64,000 nucleotides of DNA, taken from the NCBI RefSeq assembly GCF_021134715.1, contig NC_060017.1, forward strand, positions 4,154,001 through 4,218,000. Reading direction: 5' to 3'. The notes beneath the pieces were generated by a model. It saw nothing but the letters and a program-made list of their open reading frames with translations, made no database searches and had not been told where the DNA came from. Origin of the DNA: Daphnia pulex (lineage: Eukaryota; Arthropoda; Branchiopoda; Diplostraca; Daphniidae). This document shows positions 26,339-39,731 of the stretch, piece after piece. Position numbers and translations under genes: made by a program. Each line of letters starts with the position of its first letter. The stretch's first letter is position 1.

Positions 26339-27801
26339 TCAAACAGATGTTAAACACAGAAGTAATAACATTTCCTTCAGTTTTGCACAGTTATCATTCA
26401 TTTTTTCAAAAACATTGCTACTTAAAATTTTATTATACAAATTGTTATCAAGTTTTTGGTTCAATAACAGCTCACTAAGTTTTCTTGAATGTTCTTTATC
26501 AATGGTGATGTTTTGAAAGTCTAACCTTTCTATTTGACCATTTTGCACCACAATACTTAGTTCTGGCGACTGCTCACCTAATGGCCAACAAACAACGAAC
26601 GAAGGTGTTTTCCCGTAAGTCCAATGCCAGTTTGAAAAAGACAGTTTTAACATGTCTATGCCTAATATTCAATAGAATTAAGTTATATCGTAAATCATTC
26701 TGAGTATTAAAATTACCGGGGAATTTTTCTTCAGATGGCTCCACAAAATTTAAACCCTCAAATTGTGAAGAAGAATTTCTTATGTAGTAATTTCCCAAGA
26801 CCTGTATTATCTCATCAACTGAAATCTGGGAACAGATTGATTTCAGATTCAAAGTTGGAGACCGAACACTGGGTGTAGAATTACTCTTTATTCCTAGCTA
26901 AAATACCAAAATAAAAAATAAATTATGATTCATATAAATGAGTGCACACTTCTTAGTATAATACCTGATCAACCTTCAACATGTGGTGAAGCTTTGTTGA
27001 GTCAACATCAACAAGAAGAGTACTATAACAATTACCAAATACTCATTATAGAATATTTAGTTGATCATGACTAAGTGATTTTGAAATATCTCACACCAAT
27101 GATGATATGCATTCTTATGCCCAAGCTTGGATGCAGTTCCAGACACTTTATAACTATTGAGCAGGATATCTTCCCTTGGGGAAATTGTTAGATCCAAATT
27201 CCAATTGCACTTCATCGATTGGCAGATGTTTTCAAGATTGGACTTTCGGTTATATCTAGCTCTAGATGAGAAAAAAGAGCAATTCAAATTTCCTGTGTCA
27301 TGATATACAGTACCACCTGTGAATGTAAATAGGAATAGTAATTACTTATTATATAATACAACAATCTTTAAATATGCAGTATATTCACCTCCACTATTTC
27401 GACGTGACAAGAAAACACCATTTTCCGACATGTTTTTTAGATTTACTTCCACCCATGGATTTTGATGTCTACCAATAACCACACTATTGTAAGTACAATT
27501 TAATTACTGTAGAGTATTTTCATAGGTATTTATAAAGTAAATTAATCACAAACCATGGAGTATTCACCCACATGAAAAGGAGGGACTGTGTTTCAAAATC
27601 AAAATTTTTGTACAACCAATCTTCTATTGCTAGATTTTCAAAAATGTTGGTACTTTTTGAAACAAATACCAGTTTTTTTGAAACATCATTGTGAAAGCTC
27701 TGACTTGCAATTGTGCTAAGTTTCATATTTCTCAAAATTATAGTTTTCCCTTGACGAAATTGCCGGAAAAAACATATTTGTCGATAACGAAGATATGTCA
27801 T
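26339..27801 (-). CDS. LIPT1: Mitochondrial lipoyltransferase 1
   Basis: LIPT1 moves lipoyl groups to the E2 subunits of mitochondrial 2-oxoacid dehydrogenases. Six exons (27554-27801, 27389-27483, 27097-27316, 26965-27022, 26717-26897, 26339-26661) sum to 1125 bases, giving 374 residues, nearly the human length. Signatures seen: [25 protein letters not shown], the lipoate/adenylate-pocket motif [60 protein letters not shown], and the C-terminal [11 protein letters not shown]. The first 40 or so residues are basic with Ser/Thr and hydrophobics, fitting a mitochondrial presequence. The first exon uses a weak donor (GTTTGT), chosen because it restores the conserved [11 protein letters not shown]. 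The locus lies head to head with UBR3, 0.8 kb away. Confidence 0.95.
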
Positions 27802-28619
27802 AGTACTATTTGTTATTGGTATGCACTCAGTGGAAATGTGAATATTTTCAAAAAGAAATTTAAAACATCCATTAAAGATTGTTTGTACTCAGCAGAAGAC
27901 AGCACTTCAGTTTTCTAATAATATTAACCCATCCCCATCTAAACAGGTGCGTTCATGTTCATGTCACATCCTGTATACAATGTATGGCCCACAAGGTTTT
28001 TGCAGTTTGTCCTTTTTGGCAACTACCTTAGTGCTGACAGTATTACCCATCGTGCGTCACCTAGCGACGGAATGCAATACGGGTAATATTTGGAACAGCT
28101 TAATGTAAATTACTTTGTACATAAATTAAAGAAACAATTAAATTTCTTTTCTCTTTCGTTCCTTTTTTATTTTATTCCTCCATAAACTTTTCATGGATCG
28201 CACCTGTAGAAATGAATATATCTACTTTTTCTGTTACAAGGTGGCGTCATAGAGGTGTGATTCGCAAGTTGCGAGATACAAGAAAGGCCTTTGGTTTCAA
28301 TACTACAGCTGATTAGTGATTACGTTCTCAGTTCGCTTATTCCTGTGAAATTGTGGATTTCTGTTAAAATAATGATTGATTCTCCGTTTTGATTTACGTT
28401 GCCTTGTTTTGACAGAAAATCTCGTCGGAGAATCTCGTATGTAATCTAGTGAATATTTATTTTATCGAAAACCAAGAATAGAAAACTTAGGCCCTTTCTC
28501 ATGTTCTTGGTTGTAGCCTCTTACTTGATTTACCTTTATTTAGATGGATTTAATACGATTTCGAAATCTTCGTTAAGACTTATAACCAAGGCTCAGAAAT
28601 CCAAGTATTAGTTGCAAAA
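27802..28619. promoter_or_regulatory. Bidirectional spacer between LIPT1 and UBR3
   Basis: LIPT1 (-) and UBR3 (+) diverge from this 818-base interval, which must hold both promoters and 5'UTRs. No TATA box is obvious, as expected for housekeeping genes. Confidence 0.45.
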
Positions 28620-31600
28620 ATGCATTCACCATCATCTCAAATTTTAATGCGCAAAGGTAATCATTCCAACTTGCAATCTCCACCTGTTTTGAGGTCAACT
28701 CTGTTTTATGTAACTTAATTTTTATCTCCTCTTTTCAGGTAAAAGAGGAGCTGCAGTGTATATACAAGCTGAGTGTAGTAGAACAACTGATCCTCAGCAT
28801 CTTAAAGAATTACTTAGCACACTTCTTAATCCCCAAAAACCCATTGAGGAGTTGGAAACAGTTGACTGGATAAAATGGTTGATTGCTGGTGGGAAAACTC
28901 CTGTGGAATTTGCTTCTATTGGTAAATATATACTCATGTTGTGCCATTATTAAAGTTGAGATATGTTCATGTTTTTTTATGTCTTAGTGAGAAGATATGA
29001 TAATGGGACCACTTGTGGCCTAGTTTGGACAGCAAATTTTGTTGCCTATCGGTGTAGGACGTGTGGAATATCTCCATGTATGTCTCTATGTGCTGAATGT
29101 TTTCAAAAAGGAAATCATGAAGGTCATGATTTCAACATGTTCAGGTATGTACATTAAAATTTTTATACTCCCATTACTTCCTTCATTAAGTAATTATTTC
29201 AAAAATCTAGGTCACAGGCTGGAGGTGCATGTGATTGTGGTGATACTAGTGTCATGAAAGAAGCTGGTTTTTGTGAACGTCATGGTCCCCATGCTCATGT
29301 AGGGAAACCCATTCTGCCACCTGAACTGCTTGCTGTTTCTCAAGCTGTAATGCCACTAATTATTTTACGATTGATTCAACATTTGAGATCACACAGGTAA
29401 GAATTGTTTAATTCTTTCTCTGCGTTCACAGACTGTTTATACATATTCATCTTTTTTCCAGTATACCAGACATTTTGGAAGATCAACTCCAATCTGTTCA
29501 AGATGCAGACTGTTTCATCACTATGTTGCATGACTATAGTGGAATGGGAGCAGCTATGAGACATGTCATGACATCAGCACTAATTAGCCCACAAGTATGA
29601 TCAATTTTTATTTTTTGAATAAAATCAATTCATTTGTACTGTGATTGTATCTTTACACAGCTTTATGCTCAGCTAACTGAAGTCCCTTCAGGTGATTCAG
29701 AATATGCTCAGTTTATGAAAGAGGCACAAAGGATGTATGAAAAGTCTCTAGAAAGTCTTCCAGGTCCTGAACCACCAGATGAATATAAAGGTATAACAAC
29801 CAATAATAAAAAAATTAGCTTTTGCTTCAACTTTTTATTGTTGTACACAGCATATCCTGCACTTCAAGATAGTCTTGTTCATCGTACTTTTCTCGAAGAA
29901 CTAGTGTTTTGGACTGTGAAGTTTGAATTTCCTCAAAAGCTAGTATGTCTTCTTTTGAATATGTTACCTGATCCCGATTATAAGGTAAATTTGTTATTCT
30001 TCATAGAAAATGCGATTACTAATTTTTTACATTTTAGGAAGCATTTACACGTGCCTTTGTGTTACATTATGCACGGATATCCCGCCTGTTGGTGGGATCA
30101 TCAGATCCCGACACACTTAGCAATCGTGTTGTACATGTTAGTGTTCAGTTATTCAGCAATGAAGAATTGGCAACAAAAATGGCGGAAGAACTCCATCTCT
30201 TGCATGTGATGGTTGTCTCATTGCGGGATATGATGAGTAAAATTCTCGTGCCTAGTACATTGCAAGGTAATATTGTCATAAATCTTGTAAATTCCAGACG
30301 TTTATGAATTTATTTCACAATTTACAGATCCAAAGAAAAACTTCCATTTTGTGGTTGATTGTTCCAAGCATGTTATGCGAGATCACTGCTATTGGCCACT
30401 CGTTTCTGATTTAAGCAATTTGTTGTCTCATCGACCAGTGGCGCTCCTATTTCTCTCAGATGACAGTCTTTTGGAGATGTGGTTTTCATTTCTTAGCATG
30501 TTTCAAGGTAAACATTATTTTACTCTCATTTTGTGAATTAAATTAAATGAACTACTACTTATCCTACTTGTAGGGTATTTAGTTCTTTTTGATTATTATC
30601 AAAATTTAAGAGTTTCTAGTGTTCACGTAATATGTAATATTATTTTAAATTTGAACAGGAATGAATGTAAATCAGCGAGAGTTGAGTACTCATGTGGAAT
30701 TCGAGCCAAACACTTACTATGCTGCGTTTTCAGCTGAACTTGAAGCACCTGCTTCTGCCATGTGGGCATTGGCTATTCATCTGCGGGATACAGGCTCCAT
30801 TCACCTCACCAAAATGTTGTTAAAGCATTGTTTAGCAGCATTAGAAGAGTGGCTTGAAGCTATCAACTTTAAATCTCCTGATCAGGCAAGAAGTTTATTT
30901 CATTGTTGTGGTTAATGCCCAAATCTAGATTCAGTGTGTGAATCGAATATTCGTGTAAAGAAAAGCGATGACAGCCATCTTCATACTTATTATTATATCG
31001 CGAATTTCTTTTTTACTTTCAGACGGATCCCTATCAAGTTAGCTTTCACATCCCACTCCATCGCTATCTTGCAGCTTTCACTTGTCAAGCTGTTCGGGCA
31101 CAGGGAATACTTTTGAAAGATGCCTTACCACCTGCAAGCCTTCTCCAGTTAATTATGATGCATCCTCTTCGAATTCAAGTAAGTCGTTGCACAAGTAACG
31201 TTTTCTCTTTTATTTCTCGGGAATTGAAATTGACATGAGTCCTGTATTTATTTCAAATGGTTTTACTTGAACATGGCGGAGTAATAGAAGCATAAGGCAT
31301 GGTAGGCATACGAAAAAAACAAGTAGCGCCACAGAATAACTAAATTAATTAATTTGGATATTCGGACGTTTAATTAACAATGCCGTCTGCGGATGTATAA
31401 TTGAATTCTTTTGATGGGAAAATCATGTAATGCGAAAAGTTGAGAGTAGCGATGCGGAGAGCGATGTACCCACCATATCCAGGCTGACCTTTGTGATAGA
31501 TACCGATTCCTGTCAACCAGGTTGATGGTTGATTAGTTACAGGAGTTGATTCTATAAATGGCACCGTATTTTGAGAAACGTCCTTTTCCAATGATGAGAC

Positions 31601-34600
31601 CTGGAATTCAACGAACTGATCGGAAGCTGAATCTGGAACTGAAGGCTTTAGGGAACGAGTGGGGACATCAGGAGACAAAAGAGCAAGTTTTGTACGCGGA
31701 TTTAATTCTGAGGCTGGAGTGTTGTCGTTGGATAACCAAATGGCCCGTTCGTTGTCAATTGCTCCAGTCGTAAAATCGATGGGCGACGCTTGAACTTCCA
31801 AATTCAAGTGTCCGCCCAGTTTTCGGAAACGCAAGCCAGTAACGACGTGCCCTTTCGGAGCAACTAAATCATCCAGGTCAATTGCTCGTTCTTCATAGCG
31901 CAAAGTGGCATAGCCAAGCCCATCTTCTACCGATTCTTCTTGACCCTTTAATACAGTGAGAGGCGGTGTAGGCAGCCATTGGACCGTTGATTCGTTAACT
32001 GAACCTCTTGGTAGGGCTTCGCCTTCTTGTATTTGGATGTGAAGAATGCGGTTAATTTTTACGAACCGCACTCCCGTTACTAGTCGGTTGCTGGAAGTAG
32101 ATGCCATTGCGGATTGTAGGCTAACGTAGCGGTCGGATTGTAGCCCTGGTTGATCACACAGGCACATACAGTAGGAGCAGTGGTAGAGAAAGCGCCACCA
32201 CGAATCGACTTTGTGATTCTTGTTGCTGGGCGCCTTGCATTCCGACTTTTGACCGATTACTTTCCCACTCTTGTATTGGATCCAATCGTACCTTCTTCCG
32301 GGCGAATTGTTGACGCAAATGTTTGAATCGGCTTCGATGAAACCGCAATTGTAAATGCGGCCGCTGGAACATCTGCGTGAACTAGCACAAAATTTTTTAT
32401 CGAAGCAACCTTTTTCTTGGGTATTTGTGTAAGCGGAGCAGCTCTCTTTGCAAGTGTTGTCTTGGTTGAGATCCACCTCGTTGACAACGTAACCCTGAGG
32501 GAAAAAAAAAAGAAGAAAGCATCAGTAGGCGGAGTTATTAACTTTTCACGTCTCAATGGTCTTACTTGCAATAATTCTTTGAATCGAATGTAGGTTTCGT
32601 TCTCTATCTGGTCGTTTATGGGTGGATCGCATTTCCACATCCAAGTGGATAGCTGTGATAACACTTTTTGTGCAGCTTCAGCCTTTTCAGTCATGCGCTT
32701 TTCGAAATCGACTCGAGCTTGTTCTGTCTCATTGGCATTATTTCCTGGAAAAACCCAAAAAATCCAGCTTAGAATCGCTGGTTATGTTTGTTTGACTTAA
32801 AAAGTACCTCTTCCGTATAGACGCAAAATCATCCAAGAGAACTGCATCATTGCGTAACCCTTGGCGTCAGTCAAAGTTAAAAGGGCATAAAGGTCATAGA
32901 CGAGTTGGTGCGTAGATTTGGGCAAAGAGCAGATAAAGCTATCGTTGGCCTGTTGATTTCAAAATATAAACAAATCCTTGGTTAGTTTGAAACCGCTCTT
33001 GACATGGTAAAAATACTGAACATTCGAACCCGAGTCAAAGCTGTTTGCAAAGTCTCCAGAACTCCTCCGCGACAGATATCTGTGCTGTTATTTTCGCTTT
33101 CCGTGTAATCGTCGTAGGCGTCGTCCATGCTGAACGGGCAGACAGCCTTGTGGATTGAAATCAAAGCTTGACCAATGGTTAGCCCATCCGTGCTATGAAC
33201 GGTGTCAGCGTAGTCGCGCAAAGTGCGTTCGTTGACGACAGCAGCGTTACGTTGGTAGCGGTCGAACCAGTCGTGTAGATTACCGACTGTGTGTATCAAT
33301 GTTTGCAATTGCGGCCAGATACGAGTCCACGTTGTCATCGATGTGTTTAGAGCAGCCAGCTCGTTGAGTTGCTCTTCGATACCTCCATCTTGTCCTTGGT
33401 TGAGTCTCTTTTCCAGTGAGGCAAAGTGAGGTCGCATTTCCGCGAATCGTTTGAGAATTTCACGGTCACCACCAAGAGCTCGCAGCATGGCCTGCCACTT
33501 TGGTAAATTCATCTCTCGATTCAAGGCATCTGTTACGTGCATGACTGCAATTTGCAACGACAACGGCTGAGCGAACTCTGTTGGCACTTCTTCTTTGTCT
33601 CCTTCTAGTTCGAACAAACGCAGTTCTTCATCGTTTAATGTCGAGTTGATGAAAACTCGAGCTTGATGAATCAATTCTCTGACTTTTTCGTGTGCCACGA
33701 TGGCTGACCAGGCGGGTTGCAAACACACCAAAAGTAGTAAACAGGAACCGAGTAACTTGTTATTGATTAACGGCTTCATCGTCTCACTTTTGACGAACGT
33801 ACAGCTTAAACAAAGGAGCACTAACAGATTGTGGCAACCCCTCTTCTGCCCAAACAGATGAAGAGTCGTGCGTTACGGAGAACTCGACTCGGTTTGATCC
33901 TGGCTGCGCTGGTTCAAGTGGTTCATGTAGTTTTGACATGCACATCTAGCCTGGAGCGGGGTAGTGCTGGCGACTGGGAGTTTATCTACATTAACAGTTG
34001 TACCAGAAGAGAGTCTTTGGGGGGCTGAGGGAGGAGGTGGTGCAGAGATGGTCGCCAGAGGGAATTGTTAAGGCCTTGACGATGAAGGGGGGAGTAAGTC
34101 GAACTGCTGCTTCCATCTGAGATCTGCCCTTCCTGTTATTGCCGTATTCTTTCGTCGTCCCTAAACTTTGTTATGAATAAAACCAAAATTCTGAAAATTA
34201 TATGAAGGCTGTTCAAAAAACAAAATGGCCCTAGCAATAACGGATTTAGTCGATGCAATCGTCCAGTTTTCTTCTTTAACTATTTTAATTAGTATTTCAA
34301 AAGATTTACTGAAAATTCAAATTCTACTAGAGATGAAAAATATAAATATTTATTTATTTTCGCTTCATTACGTAACCAACCAATGCCGATTGAGCAAACT
34401 GGTTCAACCGTTTATTCTTAACTTATTTCAGACTAAATTAATTTTAATAAATTTGCTTGTTCTATTTTCTATAAAGTAATAACATTTTGTAATTTTTTTT
34501 ATAGGCTGCTTTCTATGAAATTCTTTCTGGTTTGTGGGTACGAAATGGATTGCAAATCAAGGGACAAGCGATGTCTTACATCCAGTGTCATTTTGGCAAC

Positions 34601-37600
34601 TCGATGGTGGATGCGGATATTTATCTCCTTCAAATTTGCGCAACACAGTTGTCACCCACCTTAGTCTTACCAACAATTTTCGAGAGGTAAGTTGGACAAC
34701 TAAAATCATGTTTTCCGTCGTTTTGCTTTAATTATTATGTCTTTGTCGTTTCAGATTTCACGTCATGGAGCTTCTTTCCATGAATCCTCTGCTGAAATCG
34801 AATTTTCTAGAAGGAGAACAAGAATCCACTATGCTAGAAAGCTGCCTAACGTTTATTGCTAGCCTCATGTCTATCAGGACCAACATCGGTAAAAAAAACC
34901 CATTACTGAATGTTATATTGTCACAAGTTGCGAACGCCAGTTTTCTTACAACGTATTTTCATGAATTTTTTCAGGTGCAAATGAATCTGATCTTGATCGA
35001 TTAGAAATGGTATCGCTGTTGTGTATGAGTGACCGCACGCATAGCCAGCTCATGGAATTGCTACCCGAAAAATGCGGGGCACCCCAAAACAAAGATTTTG
35101 ACGCAATTCTTGCTCAGGTATTTATTCCAACTTGAAGCTGAACCTTTTGCCATATGCATTTGTTAATTTACTGAAGCTATAAAACGTTGTCGCGGGATTT
35201 TTTTTCTAGGTCGCTGATTACAAGGCTCCCAATTTCGAAGCTAGTGGATCAATGCAGCAGGGAATGTATGTACCGAAAGCTGTCGTCTGGGAACAATTAT
35301 ACGATCCCGTATACGTACTGCTGCGGGCTGTGCACCGAAGAGATTTTCAGACTTCAATGGATCGATTTACTCAATAGTAAAGGATTTTCTATCAATGTTT
35401 TCATGTTCGCTAATTTGAAACGCCCTCTAATTTGATTTAAAAATTGCTCTTAGTGTCCGGCAAAGTGGCAAATATCCGAATTATTCGTCTGGAACTCTAT
35501 GGCCTCCGTTTCGACTACCCATCGCCACACATCTAAATTACGAAGACCCTCGCAAAGTTCTCTTATCGAGGACTTTCCATGCCATCTTGTTTGTTTTGTT
35601 GTACAAAGCAACCCATTCCCCGTCACTCGTGAGCGAGCAATCTTTAGCTCTGGTCATCTATCTACTAGATATGGCGGTGTCTTTGGTCCACCAGTCGAAA
35701 ACACAAGGAAACGTGAGTTATAAATACTTAGAAAATGATCAACTGAAGTACTTGGAAAAATCAATCTCTGACCAGTAACTATACACGGATTAGTGATAGT
35801 CTATCACTAATATTTATTGTTAATCAATTAATTAAAACTATTAATCAATTAATCAATTATTACTATCACTGATAGTAATAAAGTTAATGAATAACGTTTT
35901 GTTAACAAACCCATATCCAACACGAACGATAGCATGAAAATTAACCACAATTACTCTTTTAATTCCCTAAACTCATTTTAATGTCTCTCCAACTAATGAA
36001 ATTTGCACTTACATGAATTGATGTCGAAAATTAATTTGCAATTGTGTCACAGGAGGTTTGCATTCGTGAACCAATCATCCATTTACCCGATGACCGCATT
36101 GACCTCCAGCTTAATGATTGGTTCTCAACGGACAGTTTGGCAGAAAATGTGATCACGGTTGTTAACAATGTGACTTTAACTACCTCAACAGCGGTTACTG
36201 TCAACAGCACCGAAGGTAAAGTAATGCTCATTTGCTAAATATTGAAACTAAATTAAGCATCGCTACTTTGATATTCGTTTCCAGCTGCCGAACTTGATTT
36301 GGAATCTTCAGCTTCTTCTACTTCTTCAACTTCAGAAGGAGAGTCAAGTGATCAGGACATGGATTTGGATGTTCCTGAAGTCTCCGGGGCAAATATTTTG
36401 CTCGCATTGCCCGAGACGGACTCCCAGGCATTGGTACCGGTTGTTTCCAGCAGACCAGGAACGTCCTCCGACATGGCCACTGTTTCAGTGTACCGCAATC
36501 CAAGCCGAATAGGCACCTCGTCTCATTTTCGTGTCATGCCCGCTTTATCTGCCGTTGGCCAGGCGAGTATGGTGATAGCTGGAGCTATTTCACCGACCCC
36601 GACGCTGCCTCAGCTAGCATATCCAAATATCCGCGCCATCACTTCCGGTAACGAAGTCACCAAGTATACCAGCCAGATTTCAGTTGATTCAAACCTTTCC
36701 GATGCTTCCCCTGGCACCATCCAATACGAAGAAGTGACGGAGAGTGACAATCAGCGGGAACGTTTGTGCGTCCGGGAATCCATCGTCTCCCTTTTATTGC
36801 GGCTGCACTCGTCTTTCAACGGACATAGTGATAGCTATCGTCTTCCAGACAACTCAAATCAAGGATCTGATATTGCTTCCGAATCGGGTGCAACTGCCGA
36901 GGAGGACGGAAGGATTGGCAACAGCTCATTTTGGATTGGCAAAGTGCTCGATAAACTCAGCCGGACGGATCTTCGAGTCAGGCAATCGATCATTTCGACA
37001 AAGCAAACGCTATGGCCGCCTCGCACGGCTGAGGACTCCTTGCCTAGTGAAACTGCCGATGAATTGAGAGAGAAAGAGAAGAAGAGGAAGATTAAGGAAA
37101 GGCAACAGCGTCTACTACAGGAATTTGCGACGAAGCAGAAACAATTTATGCAGCAAGCTATGGCTGCCGAAGATGTGGAGATGGACTTGGAAGCGAACTC
37201 GGTGGGTCCTACCTCCACTATTACCCCATCTGCCGAAACCACCACCTATCAAGGATCGGGATTGGCAAATTTAATTTCAAACCCTGCTTCAGCAGCTGAT
37301 CCCTCCTCTGCTCATTCTACGTATTCAGCATCGAACGAAGAGCACAATTTAGAAGAATACGACTGTGTCATTTGCAACCAAGCTTCGCCCAGCACCTCTG
37401 ATCGACCCATGTGCCTGGTCGTATTGCTTCAAGCTACAAGCGTGCTGGCTCACAAGCGTTACTGGCCAAGCGGATCCAGCCTCGCGTTGCCCGTCTGTGA
37501 GGAAGATCGGTTCAACTTGGACAAAGTGGATTCCCTTCACGTCGAAATGAACCGAAGGGTGGAGAACTTGCGCCAGCACTTTGACGAAAGCTCGTGGCTC

Positions 37601-39731
37601 ACCTCACTCAACATCGGCTACGAAGGCGGTGTCTACGTTCACACGTGCGGCCATTATTTGCATCTGGATTGTCACAAGCAGTACTTGCAATCTCTGCGGT
37701 CGCAGCAAAGACAGCAGAGTCTCAATGTTGAGAGGGGCGAGTATTCTTGTCCGCTTTGCCGACAGCTGGCCAACTCGGCTCTACCTATAGCTACCAAATT
37801 GTATGGCGCCAAGGGAGGGCGATCCAACGAAGCGACTAGGATGGTGCCTTGCCTCAACCAAGCCAGCGAAGAAGTGAAGAACATGTTGGGCGCTGAACCT
37901 GCTATATCGCCGCACCTCGGTTCAAACCTGATGGAAGCCATGGGACGCGTCATGGAAGACATGACCAATGCGACATTTCCGCGCTTTAGACAAATCACCT
38001 CAACCCCTAGTCCAGCTAGTCTCTTCCTGTTTGTCCAGTCGATAGCGAGAACTAATCTCGAGATCGAGCTGATGCAAAGAAACGACTCGATTATCCAAAG
38101 TTCGGGGTTAACCATGGGTTCCTCTGGAGTCAACTGTTCCTCAGTTTCGAACGTATCTTCTAGCATGCACGGTCAAGCTATTGGCGAGTCGAGCCCCACG
38201 CCTGGAACATCGAGTGCTAGTTGGATTAGCCCCGGTTTAGAGCTGCGCTTCTCCTCTTCACCGACCCCCAGCGGATCCAGCATGGGATCGTCGTCTCAAG
38301 CCATGTCTCACTCAACTTCCCCTTGGTCCCTTTTGCCGAAACGATCCTGTTTACTTCCTTTGCTTCACGTTTTGGCCACCCATAGCAAAATACTTAGCAC
38401 CAGAACGCACCAGCATATTTGGTCACGGACAGCTGGACTTGATATCGGTGAATCCTTCAGCCGCAGTTTAGCCAACACCTCTGAAATGGAAGTCCCTCTG
38501 CTGATTCAGGATGTTCCTTGTCTTCTCATCCAGATGGTGTTGATTCTTCCTCTTCCGCTGGAGCAACGGCATTTCGTTTGCCTACTGCAGCGCTTTTTCA
38601 ATCTTACCATGGTTCAAATAATTGTGCAGCTGAGTTGCCGTTTGGGCGAGAAAAAGCGGGCGCTTTACAAGACGGTGTCTCTGAGCGATTGGAATATTGC
38701 AGCTCTAATGTCGTTTGTGATTAGCAACATGGAAGATGCCCATCTTTACAGGGAGGACGACATCGACATCGGGTTCAACGAAAATAAGATGTTGAATGTT
38801 GAGGGTGATATTCATCAGCCTTTGTACAAAATGGCTTTGCATTTTCTTCGCATAGCATCGTTATTGCAGTTTCACTTATTCGGCGACGCACTTCCTTCTT
38901 CCGGGATCAGTCACACTGATCACGAAGAGTTCGTCGAACTTTGTTCGTACTTGAACATCAGCTATGAAATGAAATTTGATTCCTGTCTGGCGCCCAATGC
39001 TATTATTGGCCATTGGTGCCACGAACTCCGCAAATTCCTCGGAAACTCCAGGAATTTATTGGCAGCCAAAGATCTTCTAATGCAGCATCGTGAATGGAGA
39101 GGTCCGCGACTTTTGACACTTCCTAATTCGTATGATACACTTTTCAAGGTATTATTTGTTTTAATGAGATACTTTTTTAGCCAAAGGGTCTATTTTTAAT
39201 AATATTTAAATATTTTTTAAATCTAGTTTTATCATCACAAATCTTGTCCACAATGCAACTCCGTTCCAAAGGAACCTAGTCTGTGTCTAGTGTGCGGAGC
39301 TCTTGTCTGTCTTCGAGAAAACTGTTGCAAAGAAGAAAATATTCACGAAGCTGTGCAGGTATAGATGCTAGTAAAACAAACAATTGTAAACTTTTCTAAT
39401 CTATTTTGTTTACAGCATTCGATTGACTGTGGGGCTGGAACAGCCATCTTTCTTGCTATTAATAGCTCAACTATTATTGTGATCCGCGGAAAACGAGCTT
39501 GTCTTTGGGGATCCGTTTACCTTGACGCTTTTGGAGAAGAAGATCGCGAGCTTAAGTATTTTTATTTTAATGTTGTAGAGAAAACTAAACCTTACACATA
39601 ATTTAACTTTTAGGCGTGGAAAACCGTTGTATTTAAGTAAGGAACGTTACGCATTGCTACAAAGCCAATGGTTATCCCATCGGTTTGATCACACCAGCAA
39701 GAAATGGATTTGGCACCGCGATGTATTGTAA
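28620..39731 (+). CDS. UBR3: E3 ubiquitin-protein ligase UBR3
   Basis: UBR3 is a large E3 ligase of the UBR family; in flies it acts in Hedgehog and apoptosis control. I modelled 21 coding exons: 28620-28656, 28739-28921, 28988-29144, 29211-29396, 29462-29594, 29661-29790, 29851-29984, 30038-30266, 30328-30507, 30659-30885, 31023-31178, 34505-34686, 34755-34888, 34975-35117, 35210-35376, 35454-35712, 36053-36215, 36285-39148, 39227-39358, 39416-39555 and 39614-39731. They total 6054 bases, giving 2017 residues (human about 1890). The UBR box lies around residues 80-150 ([26 protein letters not shown]). The RING region spans about 1290-1425 ([29 protein letters not shown]). A C-terminal Cys-rich UBR-LD-type domain is near 1890 ([20 protein letters not shown]). 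One intron is GC-AG, and another hosts an antisense gene. Confidence 0.95.
30886..31022 (+). other. GC-AG intron of UBR3
   Basis: The donor reads CAG|GCAAGA and the acceptor TTTCAG|ACG. Joining DQ to [17 protein letters not shown] keeps the frame and the family sequence, so the non-canonical GC donor is required. Confidence 0.85.
31370..33779 (-). CDS. Secreted DUF4803-like protein nested in a UBR3 intron
   Basis: This complete gene lies antisense within the UBR3 intron 31179-34504. Four exons (33030-33779, 32808-32949, 32566-32744, 31370-32494) total 2196 bases, giving 731 residues. I chose ATG 33777-33779 because it begins a clean signal peptide ([20 protein letters not shown]...AWSA); an upstream ATG at 33821 would bury it. 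After a helical N-terminal half ([20 protein letters not shown] is a good landmark) comes a Cys-rich block ([20 protein letters not shown] to [12 protein letters not shown]), then a beta-rich C-terminal half with two similar motifs, [20 protein letters not shown] and [20 protein letters not shown]. This fits the uncharacterised arthropod family DUF4803, which I recall from insects without a known function. Extracellular location is inferred from the signal peptide. Confidence 0.8.
35789..35880. repeat. Two near-palindromes in UBR3 intron 16
   Basis: ATTAGTGATAG-T-CTATCACTAAT at 35789-35811 and TATTACTATCA-C-TGATAGTAATA at 35858-35880 are each perfect around a single central base and flank an ATTAATCAATTA-rich stretch. 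They share the core CTATCA/TGATAG. This may be a short foldback remnant. Confidence 0.5.

Noticed and set aside
26881-26900. Suspected one-base frameshift at the start of LIPT1 exon 5
   Set aside because: A careful recount of the acceptor position (exon from 26897) restores the frame. The six exons sum to 1125 bases.
33780-33821. Upstream ATG of the nested DUF4803-like gene
   Set aside because: It would add 14 residues before a clean signal peptide. The inner ATG gives the typical secreted N-terminus.
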